Source of the DNA: Loripinus fragilis | Taxonomy: Eukaryota > Mollusca > Bivalvia > Lucinida > Lucinidae | DNA length: 64,000 bases | Direction of reading: 5' to 3' | NCBI GenBank assembly: GCA_964019695.1 | Contig: OZ026518.1 | Span: 109,328,508-109,392,507, forward strand | Shown: positions 36,937 through 47,874 of the stretch, piece after piece | Numbering within the stretch: the first letter of the stretch is position 1 | Layout of the letters: the number at the start of each line of letters is the position of its first letter | Made by a program: the position numbers and the translations under genes | Notes under the pieces: model-generated | Seen by the model: only the letters and a program-made list of their open reading frames with translations | Told to the model about the DNA's origin: nothing | Databases searched by the model: none

Positions 36937-37165
36937 TACTGTCGTACCAAACAAGTGTGACAGCGAGGTAGTATTTTGCTTACAATTGTTAAGTAAAATT
37001 TAACTTGTACACTCCACTGAGCTAACACAAATCGATAAATCACGTGTGTATTAATTCTATCATGCGGATAGGATTAATACACAAGTGATATATCGATGAT
37101 AAGTCCATGATAACTTTGTTAACAAAACATGACGCCACTGTCACTCTTGACTGGCAGGACAGTAC
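36937..37165. mobile_element. Palindrome-cored MITE (family I), copy 2
   Basis: Ends TACTGTCGTACCAAACAAGT and inverse CACTCTTGACTGGCAGGACA..GTA. Core palindrome around 37030-37100 with ATTAATACACAAGTGATATA. Confidence 0.7.
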
Positions 37166-37431
37166 ATCCTTATCTTTTTACTGGGTTAACGAAATCTAAC
37201 ACAAATTCTTACAATGTGCAATCAAGTGAGTCCAGTCCTATTTTCCATTATTGTTAATTTTTAATTAAAATGTAGCAAGATACATCGTTCTTATTGTCTT
37301 ATTCATCTAAAATGTTAGTAAGCATCATTGGCCTAGCTCCAATTACGCAGTATACGCACGTGCGTAACAAAATAATAACACTCAATGGATCTCACCTAAT
37401 GTGGTAAAGGTGATTTTCCATAACTTATGGA

Positions 37432-37485
37432 ACTGCTCTTAAAGGAAAGAATTTGCTCCCTCTGGGAGCAACTTCTTTCCTTTAA
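37432..37485. repeat. 54-bp hairpin (CTCTTAAAGGAAAG arms)
   Basis: CTCTTAAAGGAAAGAATTTG, CTCCC/TCT/GGGAG, then CAACTTCTTTCCTTTAAGAG. Nearly complete pairing. Confidence 0.55.
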
Positions 37486-37604
37486 GAGAAGTTCCCATTA
37501 TGAAAAGGGACGTAATTGTAGAGAATTGATGCTTGATACAGTAGGATCCCTTTGATGTGCGTAATTTCCCTAGCGCTCTGGCTGCGCCATTGAGCATGGC
37601 CAAA

Positions 37605-37850
37605 ACATGCCACCACCATACACTGCAGACCGGCCCACGACACTCAGAGACTAACAGCCACATAACAACAATAACATGATTAAAGTATACAACCAGCTCT
37701 CTCTTCCTCAGCAAGATTATTTCAAATCTAGAAAGGACACTAAGTACTGTAGTACAAAACAAGAACAAAACATAAAAACCCCACTAACAATGTGAGCAAA
37801 AAAACACACAAATGAACTAACACAACAGAACTATCACCCTAGAACAGTAT
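37605..37850 (-). repeat. Retroelement 3'-end repeat, subfamily A
   Basis: CACTGCAGACCGGCCCACGA, CAACCAGCTCTCTCTTCCTC, TCTAGAAAGGACACTAAGTA and ACAGAACTATCACCCTAGAA. Confidence 0.6.
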
Positions 37851-38150
37851 TAGTTATAAGTGATAACCCAACTGATGCATTATCTATAGCTGTTAGTATA
37901 GCTTGAAGAAGGGGGAAGAATCCTAAAATATTGCCTACTATATCGTCCAGTTGATAAATCTATAGAAATACTTGCCTAACTCTTAAAGCTCCAAGAAAAT
38001 GTTGCCTGCTGAATTTGACTGCTGAAATATTAGCCGAACATTACTGACGAATTTAAGTATAGAAAAAACAGCTTGGACCCCAATGTTTGTCATACAGGCT
38101 TCTTAAACAATTAAGCAGACGAAAAAAGCTGACGATGATCACAGAACATT

Positions 38151-38339
38151 TTGTTTGATTTGATTATTTACGTCCCATCAACAATCTTTCAGTTATAAAG
38201 GGTCTTCCTGGGTTGAACCAGTACTAAGCCCCGATTAATGTTCTTGCTCAAGGACACAACACAGTGACGCTGGTGAGGCTCAAACGCGCTGCCCCTCGCT
38301 CTCGAGTCAAGCACTCTACCACTGAGCCACTGCGCTCCT
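38151..38339 (-). mobile_element. tRNA-derived SINE (copy 3)
   Basis: Reverse complement of the copy at 35559: CAGGAGCGCAGTGGCTCAGT head at the right, GAGCAAG..CATTAATC body, GGGACGTAAATAATCAAATC tail at the left. The 89-codon minus-strand ORF reading GAQWLSGRVLDSRARGS is a translation of this SINE, not a gene. Confidence 0.85.
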
Positions 38340-38762
38340 GTAAAAAAAATAGGATATAGCACATGTCGTTTCACAAGAGAATACCAAGACTTTTGGAGAA
38401 GCAGTATCTCTTTATATTGGCAATATGTTTTAGATGATGAGATTTTGAAACGTTGCAACCACTTACCTTATTAAACAAAGATGTAAATGCGTTTTGTTTA
38501 GATGTGCAATTAAGTTTTGTAACTGTTTCATCTTTGTGAACTTAGTGCTGACCCTGCAAAACATTTTATTAGTATGTTGATGTCTGATGCATTTGGCTTA
38601 ACCTACAGTGGCGCAAATGGTGGTTTTCCGTAGCTCTGACTGCCTGTTGATTCTGCATGTTTTCTTCTAACTTTCATCATAGTTATATTCTTATAGGATT
38701 GTAACTATGCGATGATACATTGAGTAGGGTAGCAAAAGACAATGCAAGCTTAATTATTAATG

Positions 38763-39398
38763 TGCTTGGTAGTCAACCCAATCACAGTTGGCAACTTTGC
38801 TTTCCTCTTTAATTGCACGCCGGTGGGTCGGACTTCAGACTCTATGATGGTTCCGACTTAAAGACTTATCTATTGATGAGATGGTAGGGGCCTGATGCTT
38901 TGGCTGTTTGTCGGGCCCACCGGGGTTTACCTGTTGGATTTCTTTTGCTCCGGTATTCAGTTTAATTTACTGTTGAGTCCTTATCCTTGCTTTATCTCCT
39001 TGTTATATCTTGATTTATATGTTTTAGGAGATGATGCATTGATAAGTTAGGGGTCTTTCATGCAAACCGAATATCTATGTGTCTTGATCCACATCTGAAT
39101 TAAGGGTGAGGTTGGCGCCGTTAAACCGGTTTAAGCCCTCCAGTAAAATATTTTACTGACCGTTCCAAGGCGGTACTTCTTTTGTGGATCTTTTATGTTT
39201 TTGTTCTGTCTAGTGTTTGCTATGTTTTGTGCGCGTCTGTTTATATGTGCTTCGTGGTCACCTGCTGGGAAAGGGCTGACCTCTTGGCTCTCGTTTGTGG
39301 TGTCTTCTGTGAGTTTGTCACTTTCCCATTGGTATCCTGGGTCAGGTGTGGTACTTGATTGTATCGATTCCTGATCTTTGCAACCTTACTTACTTTAA
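38763..39398 (+). mobile_element. 5'-truncated Penelope-like element: C-terminus plus 3' UTR (subfamily B reference copy)
   Basis: Starts in frame as CLVVNPITVGNFAFLFNC then TPVGRTSDSMMVPT, the C-terminal end of the same reverse transcriptase seen at 15972 and 18940. It runs on through CCGTTAAACCGGTTTAAGCC, GACCGTTCCAAGGCGGTACT, CTTTCCCATTGGTATCC, and ends GATTCCTGATCTTTG..CTTACTTACTTT. This copy shows that the abundant A/B repeats are 3' ends of a retroelement with an (ACTT)n tail. Truncated 5' copies with a short tandem tail fit target-primed retrotransposition. Confidence 0.7.
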
Positions 39399-39425
39399 CC
39401 CTTTTCAGACAAATTGAATTTCCCA

Positions 39426-39800
39426 TTAAAGAGGCTATGTCTGCAACTATGAACATTTTTCGGAAAAAAATATTTTCCTTTCAAATCATTTGTAACAGTA
39501 GAATTAAGTTATGTTTTCACAATAAATCTGTTCACTATAGCTGAAACTGCATGGAAAAGTGAATAATCATATAAAATAGGTGTTTGTTTTCTATTGTTGG
39601 TAGTTATTTGCGTCCCTCCAATAATTATAGATAGTTAATTTTTAACATAAATGCTGTTGTTTTGATACTGATAATTTGTTAAGATTGACGAAATTAGCTA
39701 AATGTATACCGGAATTTTAGTTTTTTTGCTGTGTTCTTGAAAAATAGAAACATTATTTCTAAAATTAAAAGATCAAAAGTTACTGACTATGCAACTTTAA
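39426..39800 (+). mobile_element. TTAA-flanked MITE (family C), copy 4
   Basis: TTAAAGAGGCTATGTCTGCA..ACTATGAACATTT at the left and AGTTACTGACTATGCAACT/TTAA at the right. Inserted about 28 bp after the retroelement tail. Confidence 0.75.
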
Positions 39801-39884
39801 GCTATATACAATAAAGTAAGGACGACCCAATGTATATATTGAGGGATAACAGGTTATTTTTCCAAGTAAAATTGTATTTCTTTC

Positions 39885-40000
39885 TCTGAAGATCGTTTTT
39901 GTCTTAGCAAACAGTGTATGCCGAGAAAAATACCGTGTTATGTGGCATTTCATCTGGGTATTCACTGTTTGTCAAAATATGTATTAAGGAGTCACAAGAA
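39885..40000 (-). repeat. Dispersed repeat encoding TNSEYPDEMP-type peptide, copy 2
   Basis: The minus strand reads LIHILTNSEYPDEMPHNTVF. DNA blocks GGCATTTCATCTGG and TATTCACTGTTTGTCAAA are shared with 20703-20885. Confidence 0.45.
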
Positions 40001-40610
40001 TATAAGGGGTTAACAACATATAGCATGGTGATTAAGCCCTCTTTAACCGTTATCTTCGTAGACGAGACTGCTTTTCGTTCTACATGTTCTAAAAACGTGG
40101 TTGTGTTCTCAGGATTTTGTTTTTGTTGCTCCCGTTGTTTGTGGGGGTTTCGTGTTAAATCCTGGGTTTGTGCACTGTGTCTTTCTTTAGTTGGCAAAAC
40201 TCTCACTGGATAATGAGAATGCTGTTGGGATGGCTTATGATATAAAACATAACAATTGCGATAAACTACTTTATTCTTAAGGCATGTATAAGGTAAATAC
40301 AACATATGGATTGCGACTATACATTTTATCACAGATACGCTTCATCGATATAAAACTAAGTTCTTAGTCCAAGCAGTACACAATCATGGTTACTATTTTG
40401 GCCTCAACGCGAGAAAACTTTCCTGGAGGTTTGCTATTAGGTAGGCTCAGTCAGGACTGCTCAGCTACTTAAACCAGCTATAATCGAGAAAATCAGACTG
40501 CAGCAAGTGCAGTTAGTAATCTTTCCAGATAGCGAATAGCAAATGTGCAGCCCAGACTGTGTACATGCACAACCTGGTCTGTGCCTTTGTTGTTCACATG
40601 CAACACAATA

Positions 40611-40842
40611 TGAGCCGCGATTTCCAACAATGTGGTATGTGCGACCAGCAAAGCCTCAGAACAGTCTGCGCATACACGCAGGCCGATCAGAGCCTTAACA
40701 AGTCGTTTGACCATACTATGACTGTTCAGCTACTAACCGATCAGCATTTGGAGTTTCTAATCTTATAAAGAGACTGCACAGGCTCGTCTGAGTCTACACA
40801 TGTCAAAATACAACATTGTTGGAAATCACATGTCGCCGCTCA
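40611..40842. mobile_element. 240-bp MITE (family D), copy 1
   Basis: Ends TGAGCCGCGATTTCCAACAA and inverse TTGTTGGAAATCACATGTCG..GCTCA. Interior: GCGACCAGCAAAGCCTCAGA, CTGCGCATACACGCAGGC, GTTCAGCTACTAACCGATC. Six copies in the window, all between 40 and 60 kb. Confidence 0.8.
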
Positions 40843-40908
40843 ATTATGGTTTTCTCATGACTAGGTCCTATTTATACAATAAATAGACTTCGAGCTAAAA
40901 AAAAGGTC

Positions 40909-43900
40909 CTGCTCCCCCCCCCTAGGGAATTTTGCAGACATATCCTATCTTGAAGAAAATTTCAAGCCGCATCTTTTAAGAGATGTTTGCACTCTGTGCT
41001 CCGGGGCAATAGTCTCTGACAGCCTATTACATATGTTACTGTAACAAACTAAGGAAAAAATCAAAATGAAAGTTTGAGCTACAGAAAGAAGGCATTAAAC
41101 CATCTAATTATTCAAATTTCTTATGTAGTTTGCAAGCTGGATGCCTAAGCTACATAAAAGCAACATTTTTAAACAAAATTACAGCCTTCAATGGTGTTAT
41201 ATGCGTTACATAGGTTAAATTTCCCTTTGAACGTTGAAATCGTGACTAGCATCATTTAATTTGAATTTAATTTAACTTGCCTCTGACTGTGAAATCGAAA
41301 AGGATGTCACGACAATGCCCTTGCTCATTTATTATGTCGAGTTACATATCCTTTAATAAGCGCTCTTATCTAAGAAACTTAGTGAATCATTGAATTGAAA
41401 GGGTCTAATTCGTGCTCTGTTCATCCTGCATTTCATTGCTTTACCTGCTGTGATACATCTAGTGTGTTTATCTGAAGGGAAAGGGTTACCTCGGTTTCAG
41501 CACTTCAGAAGTACTAAGGCTTCAACTAAGTTTTTGCTTGGGGAAAGATAATAAGTGCAGAGACATTATTAGACGAAAATGTGTTTGTTGCATGTCTGGA
41601 AAGGCTACATTAATAAAAATTAACCAGCTAAGATATGATTCTTTATCACAGAAATATCAAGATACATCAGTCCAGGTACTCATTGCTTATATTGGCATAG
41701 TTTTCCTCCTTGTAAAGCTTTAGTCTTTCTCCTACTTGCAGAGTATCACTTGAAACACATACTCAAAGAGCCAACTATTAGGAATTCATATCAGTTTCCG
41801 AATGTTCCAAGCCATGGATGGTAAAATTGGAAAGTTGATAATGGCTAATCAATTTTGAGTGGACTGGTGGTAAAAATTGTATAACAGTAAATGATTGAAA
41901 TATTGTGTGATGATTCTACTAGTTGCAAGGAGACGTGTGATAATAATGATTACCACAATAGCAGACAACGACAAACGTTTAACATGAGTGTGAAATCGAT
42001 AAAAGTTAGTTTGGACCATTTCATTTATTGTATTGTCTTGTACAAATGTACAACTATCTTTTCTATTTGTTGCTCTATATTTAGCATTATATGCACAGTA
42101 CCAGGACATGTGTCCAAAAGGTCACTGATAACATCTGTAACAACAGTCCATGGGCTTTATAATCAGAAATGAATATAATTTCTAGTGTGTTGGCACCAAA
42201 GACTTATATAATAAGTACACATTAATTGTCCTGATCTTAAACTTAATGACATCTTGCAGATATATGAGCAATTCAGACTACCGAAATGTATAATATCCAC
42301 ACGCTGCAATCCCTTTCATGTGTTTTACTTAAACGGTAATAACAAAAGTTGCTTCACTGTAAAACTGGGAGTAGGGTTGTGTATTAGCTCCTATAGGACA
42401 ATATATTTAAGATAGAAAAGCAAACTTGGTTTTTCCTATTCATCAGTTTAGTATATGTTTGTAAAATCTAATAAAACAGTTTGAAACCAAGTCATAGTGT
42501 TTTTTTTAACTAAATGACGATAGCCACAATTATAGCTTTTAAATTATAATTAGGTTCATGTAACGCACATAACACCACAGTTAGCCGTATTAACGTTAAA
42601 AAGCTTCCATATGTAGTAAAGACATCCAGTATGCAGACTATAAGAATGTCAATTTATTAGATAATTTTAATGTCTTCTTTCTGTAGCTCAAACATTCAAA
42701 TTTCTTGTTCTTAAATTAATATTGTAACATACGTAACAAGCTGTTACAGGCTAACACCACGACTTACAGAGTGCAAACATTATTTATTAAATGCACCTTG
42801 AAGTGCTACATAAGATGTTATATGTCTGCAGAATTCCAAAGGGGATTAGGATGGAAAAGGCCCTTACTCAGCTTGATGTCAATATACTATTTGATGATTT
42901 TACATATCACGCTAACATATGTAACGCTCTCTGATCTTTAAAACTTGGTTACAACTAGCAGATCTATAAGTCTTTATCACACGAGCCAGCTTAAAATCCC
43001 TAAACAATGTAAGATATCCAGCAGCTGCGAGTTTTGTTCACAATTTTAGCTCAAACTTTCAAACTACTTTGTCTTTATTTGATATAGTAACGCATGTAAC
43101 ATGCTGTTTCAGACTAACGCCTCTACATAGAGAGTGCAAACATCCCTTATTAGATGCAGCTTGATTAAAACTATGAGAAGGAAAATTCCCTCGAAGAGAT
43201 TTAAACATTTTAGGCATATCTTACGTAAAGACAATGAACTTGCCCATTATTACATCTGGTAACATATGTTACAGCCTCTGATGTTAAAAAAAATTTGCAA
43301 CAAACTTGCAGATTTATGAGTCTTTTCATATAAGCAAATAAATCCCAAACAATGAAACATATTCATCAACTGCAAATATTTTTAACTATTTTTACTTTAG
43401 TTTTAATACCAAACATTTCACCTTAAAACTGGGTAGGGGTAGGGTTGTTCAATTGCTTATTCTAGAAAAATTATTTAAGCTAGGGAAACAAACTTTAATT
43501 TTTCTGTTAGCCAATTGCTTAAGCTAGTCAGACATGGTTAAAAACATTTTGCAAAACACACAGAGAGATTGTAAATGTAAATAATACTAGCCGCACTTGC
43601 AAATTTTAATGGGTTATCTGATTTATGTAACGCATATGACACCTTAGAAAGCGTCAATTTTGTTCAAATGGCTGTCATACGTAGTTAAGATATCCAGTAT
43701 GCAGACTATATGAATGATTTTTAAAAATAAATATTGTAATCTCTTTAATTTGTAGCCCAAACTTTCAATATATTTTTTCTTAATTTGATAAAGTAACGTA
43801 TGTGACAGGCTATTACAGACTAATGCCCCAATGCACGGAGTGCAAACATTTCTTAAAAGACTCGGTTTTTAATTCTCTACAAGATAGGATATGTCTGAAA

Positions 43901-43926
43901 ATTCCCTAGGGGGGTGGGGAGCAAAC
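40909..43926. mobile_element. Foldback-type element, 3.0 kb, about 320-bp terminal inverted repeats
   Basis: Left arm 40909-41220 begins CTGCTCCCCCCCCCTAGGGA, has GACATATCCTATCTTG, GTTTGCACTCTGTGC, TGAAAGTTTGAGCTAC, and ends GGTGTTATATGCGTTACATA. The right arm 43620-43926 is its reverse complement in the same order. Between them, diverged copies in right-arm orientation lie at about 42540-42860 and 42900-43215, with further related blocks at 42225-42540 and 43255-43600 (CTTGCAGAT.TATGAG, AAAACTGGG.AGGGTAGGGTTG). The remaining 41.2-42.2 kb is unique-looking with no transposase frame. Foldback class by structure only. Confidence 0.7.
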
Positions 43927-45542
43927 CCATTCTCAGCCATTCGTCTAAAATGATTGCATTGCAACTGGGCTTCGCTGCTAGATAACTAATCTTTGGGCTT
44001 TGAGACACGATTGGACTCCAACCAGCTCACTCATCTGCATAACCAGGCAAATATCATATGATAGACTAATGACAGTATATATTTATGCTACTGCAGCAGA
44101 CAACGAATATCATTGCAGATCAGAATTTGGGAAGTACTGTCAGGCATGTGCCCTCCGTGTTTGCAAACAATATAAGCAGATGTTTTCCTTTTTAAGATTA
44201 AAATTCAATTTACTATTATGAACCAGAATCAAGGGACTGGTCTCCTCCAGCAGAACGATTGTGCAGTGGATGCTCAGAGGAGAACTCTCGCCATAGCCTT
44301 TGCTACTGATACACACAAAGCAGTGATATAGACTATATTAGCCATGACATGTGATTTCCAACAATGTGGTATGTGCGACCAGCAAAGCCTCAGATCAGCC
44401 TGCGAAAATGCGCAGTCTGATCAGAGCCTTTGCTAGTAGCTTGAATGTTCTATGACTGTTAAGCTACTGACCGAACATCATTTGGAATTTCTAAGCTTCA
44501 AAGGAGGCTGCACAGGCTTGTCAAAATACCACATTGGAAATCACATGTCATGGCTCATATGTAGTCCTACTGGATAGCAGCGAGCGTGCCTTTAGACATA
44601 TGCCATAGGTAGGTGGTTCATTGTTTTACCATCATTGTTCATTTGGTTTCAATCTGAAATATGCCACATCATGACAAAAACACGATAAAACCATGTGCCT
44701 TGAAGAAAGCCATTTAAATGGATATCCAGCATAAGGTACAAGTTACATTGGCATTCCGTGAAGATTCAAAACAGTCTACTCATTCACACAGTCTGACCCA
44801 AGCCTTAGTTTTCCACCTGAAGAAATTACGGGCCTGACCACCCATAGAGCGCCCATCAAATACTCTGATCAGTCTGCGTGGATGCGCAGGCTGATCTGAG
44901 TCTTTGATGGGCGCACATGCTGACTTGTACTTTTTGAACTGGACACCAGTTTTTGGCTGAGATGTATGTTTTATAGCTACATCTTGCACACAATATATTT
45001 CAGTTTCTTGCTAGGCTCTGTAGCATAGTTTAATATAAGTATTTCCTGATTGCAAAAATTTGCCAAAGATGTTTTTTGCATGGCGTGGTCAAATACATTT
45101 TTCTTCGTGATAAATAGGCACAAGTCTTTCATTCAATTGACGTCAGCATAACACATGTCTCCAGGGGGCCGAATTTTTATGTCTGTTCGTACATTGTAAA
45201 TGTAATGGAGGTCACTATAATAAACTGGTTGTAACACACTGATTCATGTAACACTTGTTAAGCCACGCCACGAAAACGAAACCGTTTTTTTTTTGCTAGC
45301 ACAAAAACAACAGAAAAGCCTGTGTACTAGTCCAGTCTGATCAGCGCCTTGTCAGCTCTTGTCCGCACCGATTTTCTTTTGACACTGTGCAAAAGGGTCA
45401 CTTTTGTTCAAATACATCGTAGGTAGATAATATAGATTGTAACTAAACCATGGCGAATAATTGCATTCATGCAATTCCAGTAGCATCATGATATGTTTAA
45501 GGCAGGTGGTCCTTAGAAACTCAAGTTCAGGAAAACATAACA
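43927..45542. other. Intergenic stretch with small repeats only
   Basis: Contains a MITE D copy (44341-44556) and a CTGATCAG/TGCGCA hairpin block (about 44845-44925: GCGCCCATCAAATACTCTGA with inverse GATGGGCGC). No gene recognised; ORFs here are short and without domain resemblance. Confidence 0.5.
44341..44556. mobile_element. 240-bp MITE (family D), copy 2
   Basis: GCCATGACATGTGATTTCCA left and TTGGAAATCACATGTCATGG right, the same interior blocks as copy 1, and a small internal deletion near the right end. Confidence 0.8.
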
Positions 45543-45828
45543 ATTTTTTCACATGACGTCGCGTCTGGGAGTGATATAACGATAAGATTTTTACGTTGCG
45601 TAATGACGTCCATTAAAACGTTTCGTAAAAGATGGCCAAATCTTGACATTTTCACGCAAAAAATGCGATTTTTAAGTAATTTGAATGTCATGTGATAAAT
45701 AGAATCTAACATTCGTGCTCCTGTACTATTGAATTTATTAAACTCGTTGAGAAAAAGGGATACAATGCCCGGCAAGCATCGCATTTTATCCCTTTTCCTC
45801 AACTCGTTTAATAAATTCAATAAAACAT
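45543..45828 (+). repeat. Palindromic repeat family F, copy 3
   Basis: TTCACATGACGTCGCGTCTG, AATGTCATGTGATAAATAGA, and hairpin 45728-45828 (ATTAAACTCGTTGAGAAAAA..GATACAATGC with inverse, loop CGGCAAGCATC). Closely matches 34972-35270. Confidence 0.7.
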
Positions 45829-46640
45829 GAGCTCTCATGTAAAACAAATTACTTCTAATTCAGGTTTTTGGGTTCTAGCATTCTATGGAATGTCAAACAA
45901 ATGCTCTTTCAAAGCATACATGCTCCTACAAAGTTGTATACAAACGAACACCCGACTATTGCGATAAAATTATTCGTTTTTTATACTACATGTATAATGC
46001 ATGTATGGCTTTTAAAACGTATTTCCTTTAAATCATTCGAAATTCCATTCAAAATGAATCAAAACTAATGTGATAAGTCAGTTTATCATAACACAATTTC
46101 ATCAAATGGACAATATTTTGGTTCAATTTTGACAATTTAACAAGCTGTCCCTCCCGATTTGCAAGAATTTTAGCAAGGGACATTTACATTGGCGTATGGA
46201 TGTATTTCCTCAAGGCATGTTCGGTAAAACTCGTACAAGCCCGTGTGATCCGCCAAAAGACTTTTGGTGATATCTGTGACTTTTCATTTTGATGAATGAC
46301 ATAAAATAGCGTTAAATTTGCTTCATTTTGAAGTGAATTTCGCAGGATTATTGACATTAACCTGTAGAAGACAGATCTGAAGAAAGGTTGCTTAAATTCT
46401 TTTTTAAAATGACGCACTTATATCGCACAACACCAGGTTTTCGTTTATAAAATAGTAAGTAGGTATGATTAGGAAATGCTACAATAAGTTTGCATGAGGG
46501 TATTATAGTTGCAGAGAATATCTGTATACACCGTGTATTGCATCTTTGAATGAACAGCCATGCACATTCGAAGAATCACTTGTAGCACAACTGTAAGGTA
46601 ATGTGTTGGCTTGCTGAGTTTCTGTCTCTTTGTGCTTTTC

Positions 46641-46835
46641 ATAGGGCCAGTATAAGCAAATATTTTCAGCGTAAAATTGCGATTAGTTTCTTATTCATAA
46701 GTTTAAACATGTGTTATGGGTGCTTAAAAGAACCGTCTCATTGAGACGGTTCTTTTGAGTACCCACAACATATGTTTTGGTTGAGAAATAAGAAAATAAT
46801 TTTCATTTACACTCTCTTATCTGGGGGCCTGTATA
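46641..46835. repeat. Hairpin MITE (family J), copy 1
   Basis: Central hairpin: CATGTGTTATGGGTGCTTAA..AAGAACCGTCTCA with TGAGACGGTTCTTTTGAGTA. Flanks TTTTCAGCGTAAAATTGCG and ACTCTCTTATCTGGGGGCC. Copies at 49170 and 51990. Confidence 0.6.
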
Positions 46836-46943
46836 ATTCCTTAACGCTTTAAACAATGAGAACTGCGACATTTATGAAGGAGAATATTTAAACTTTGTGC
46901 TTGTGATTGAGTATCAATCTCGTAACTCGTATCAAAACACAAA

Positions 46944-47189
46944 TGAGCCGCGGCATGAGATTTCCAACAATGTGGTACAAATGTATGTGCGACTAGCAAA
47001 GCCTGAGAACAGCCTGCGCATACGCGCAGTCTGATCAGAGCCTTTGCTAGTCGCTTGAATATTCTATGATTGTTAAGCTACTGACTGAAAATCATTTGGA
47101 GTTTCTAAGCCTTAAAGGAGGCTACACAGGCTCGTCTTAGTCTACACTTGTCAAAATACCACATTGTTGGAAATCACGTGTCATGGCTA
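46944..47189. mobile_element. 240-bp MITE (family D), copy 3, in receptor 3' region
   Basis: TGAGCCGCGGCATGAGATTT left, AAATCACGTGTCATGGCTAA right. It begins (reading minus) only about 37 bp after the receptor stop codon, so the receptor 3' UTR must contain it or end before it. Confidence 0.8.
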
Positions 47190-47226
47190 AAATGCTCCTG
47201 CCTACTCGAGCGAGTTGATGATCCAA

Positions 47227-47874
47227 TCAAACTGTTTGTAGCTTTACAGGAAGACTTTGCTTCCTTTTATAGTTTTTCCTCTCAATAATTCTAAGGAATG
47301 ACTGAATACTGGCTTTTCTGAGATGCCTTATATTCCTTTCATCCTCTTCACAATCAGATGCCACCTTTTCCGAGTTAGTCCGACTTAAATTTCCGTCAAG
47401 TGACCACGTTCGTCTAAGTCGTGTACCAGTCTCTCTGTTAGCTGGAATCTCATCATCACCACTTATCAAATTTGTCGTACTATTTGCACTAGAATCACTT
47501 AACTGTTGATCATTCTGATTAACACGTGCGTTTGTGCTAATAGCAGCATTGTCCTGATCTTTCACCGGGTCTTCATTAATATGTGTTAAAGTATCCAGAT
47601 GATTCAGTTCATGGCAGTTTCGATCATTTCTGAAGTTTGTATAAGAGTTGTTTCCATGGGAACTACTGTTCCCATACTTGCTTCTTTTGGGGGATATTGT
47701 TTTTCGACACAATATAAGGTTACCGATGTAGATGACTATTTTCACTATAACTCTCTTCCGTAACAGAATATATAACCATGGATCAAGGATCTGGTTAATA
47801 CTTGCCATGCGTACTCCTATTAAATCTGCAGCATAGTTCACACGCCCAGTGATTTGGTTGATGAGTATGTTAAT
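47227..47874 (-). CDS. Prostanoid receptor exon: TM7 and cytoplasmic tail
   Basis: Acceptor (minus) TTTGTTTTTCAG, phase 0. Reads INILINQITGRVNYAADLIG, TM7, then a 165-residue Ser/Asn-rich tail ending LPVKLQTV and stop. An upstream in-frame ATG (47925) lies in the intron and is ignored. Confidence 0.85.
   Translation of the reverse strand: MNILINQITGRVNYAADLIGVRMASINQILDPWLYILLRKRVIVKIVIYIGNLILCRKTISPKRSKYGNSSSHGNNSYTNFRNDRNCHELNHLDTLTHINEDPVKDQDNAAISTNARVNQNDQQLSDSSANSTTNLISGDDEIPANRETGTRLRRTWSLDGNLSRTNSEKVASDCEEDERNIRHLRKASIQSFLRIIERKNYKRKQSLPVKLQTV

Noticed and set aside
46184..46417. 77-codon minus-strand ORF upstream of the receptor 3' end
   Set aside because: No similarity recognised, no splice partner, and the receptor already has a stop codon before it.
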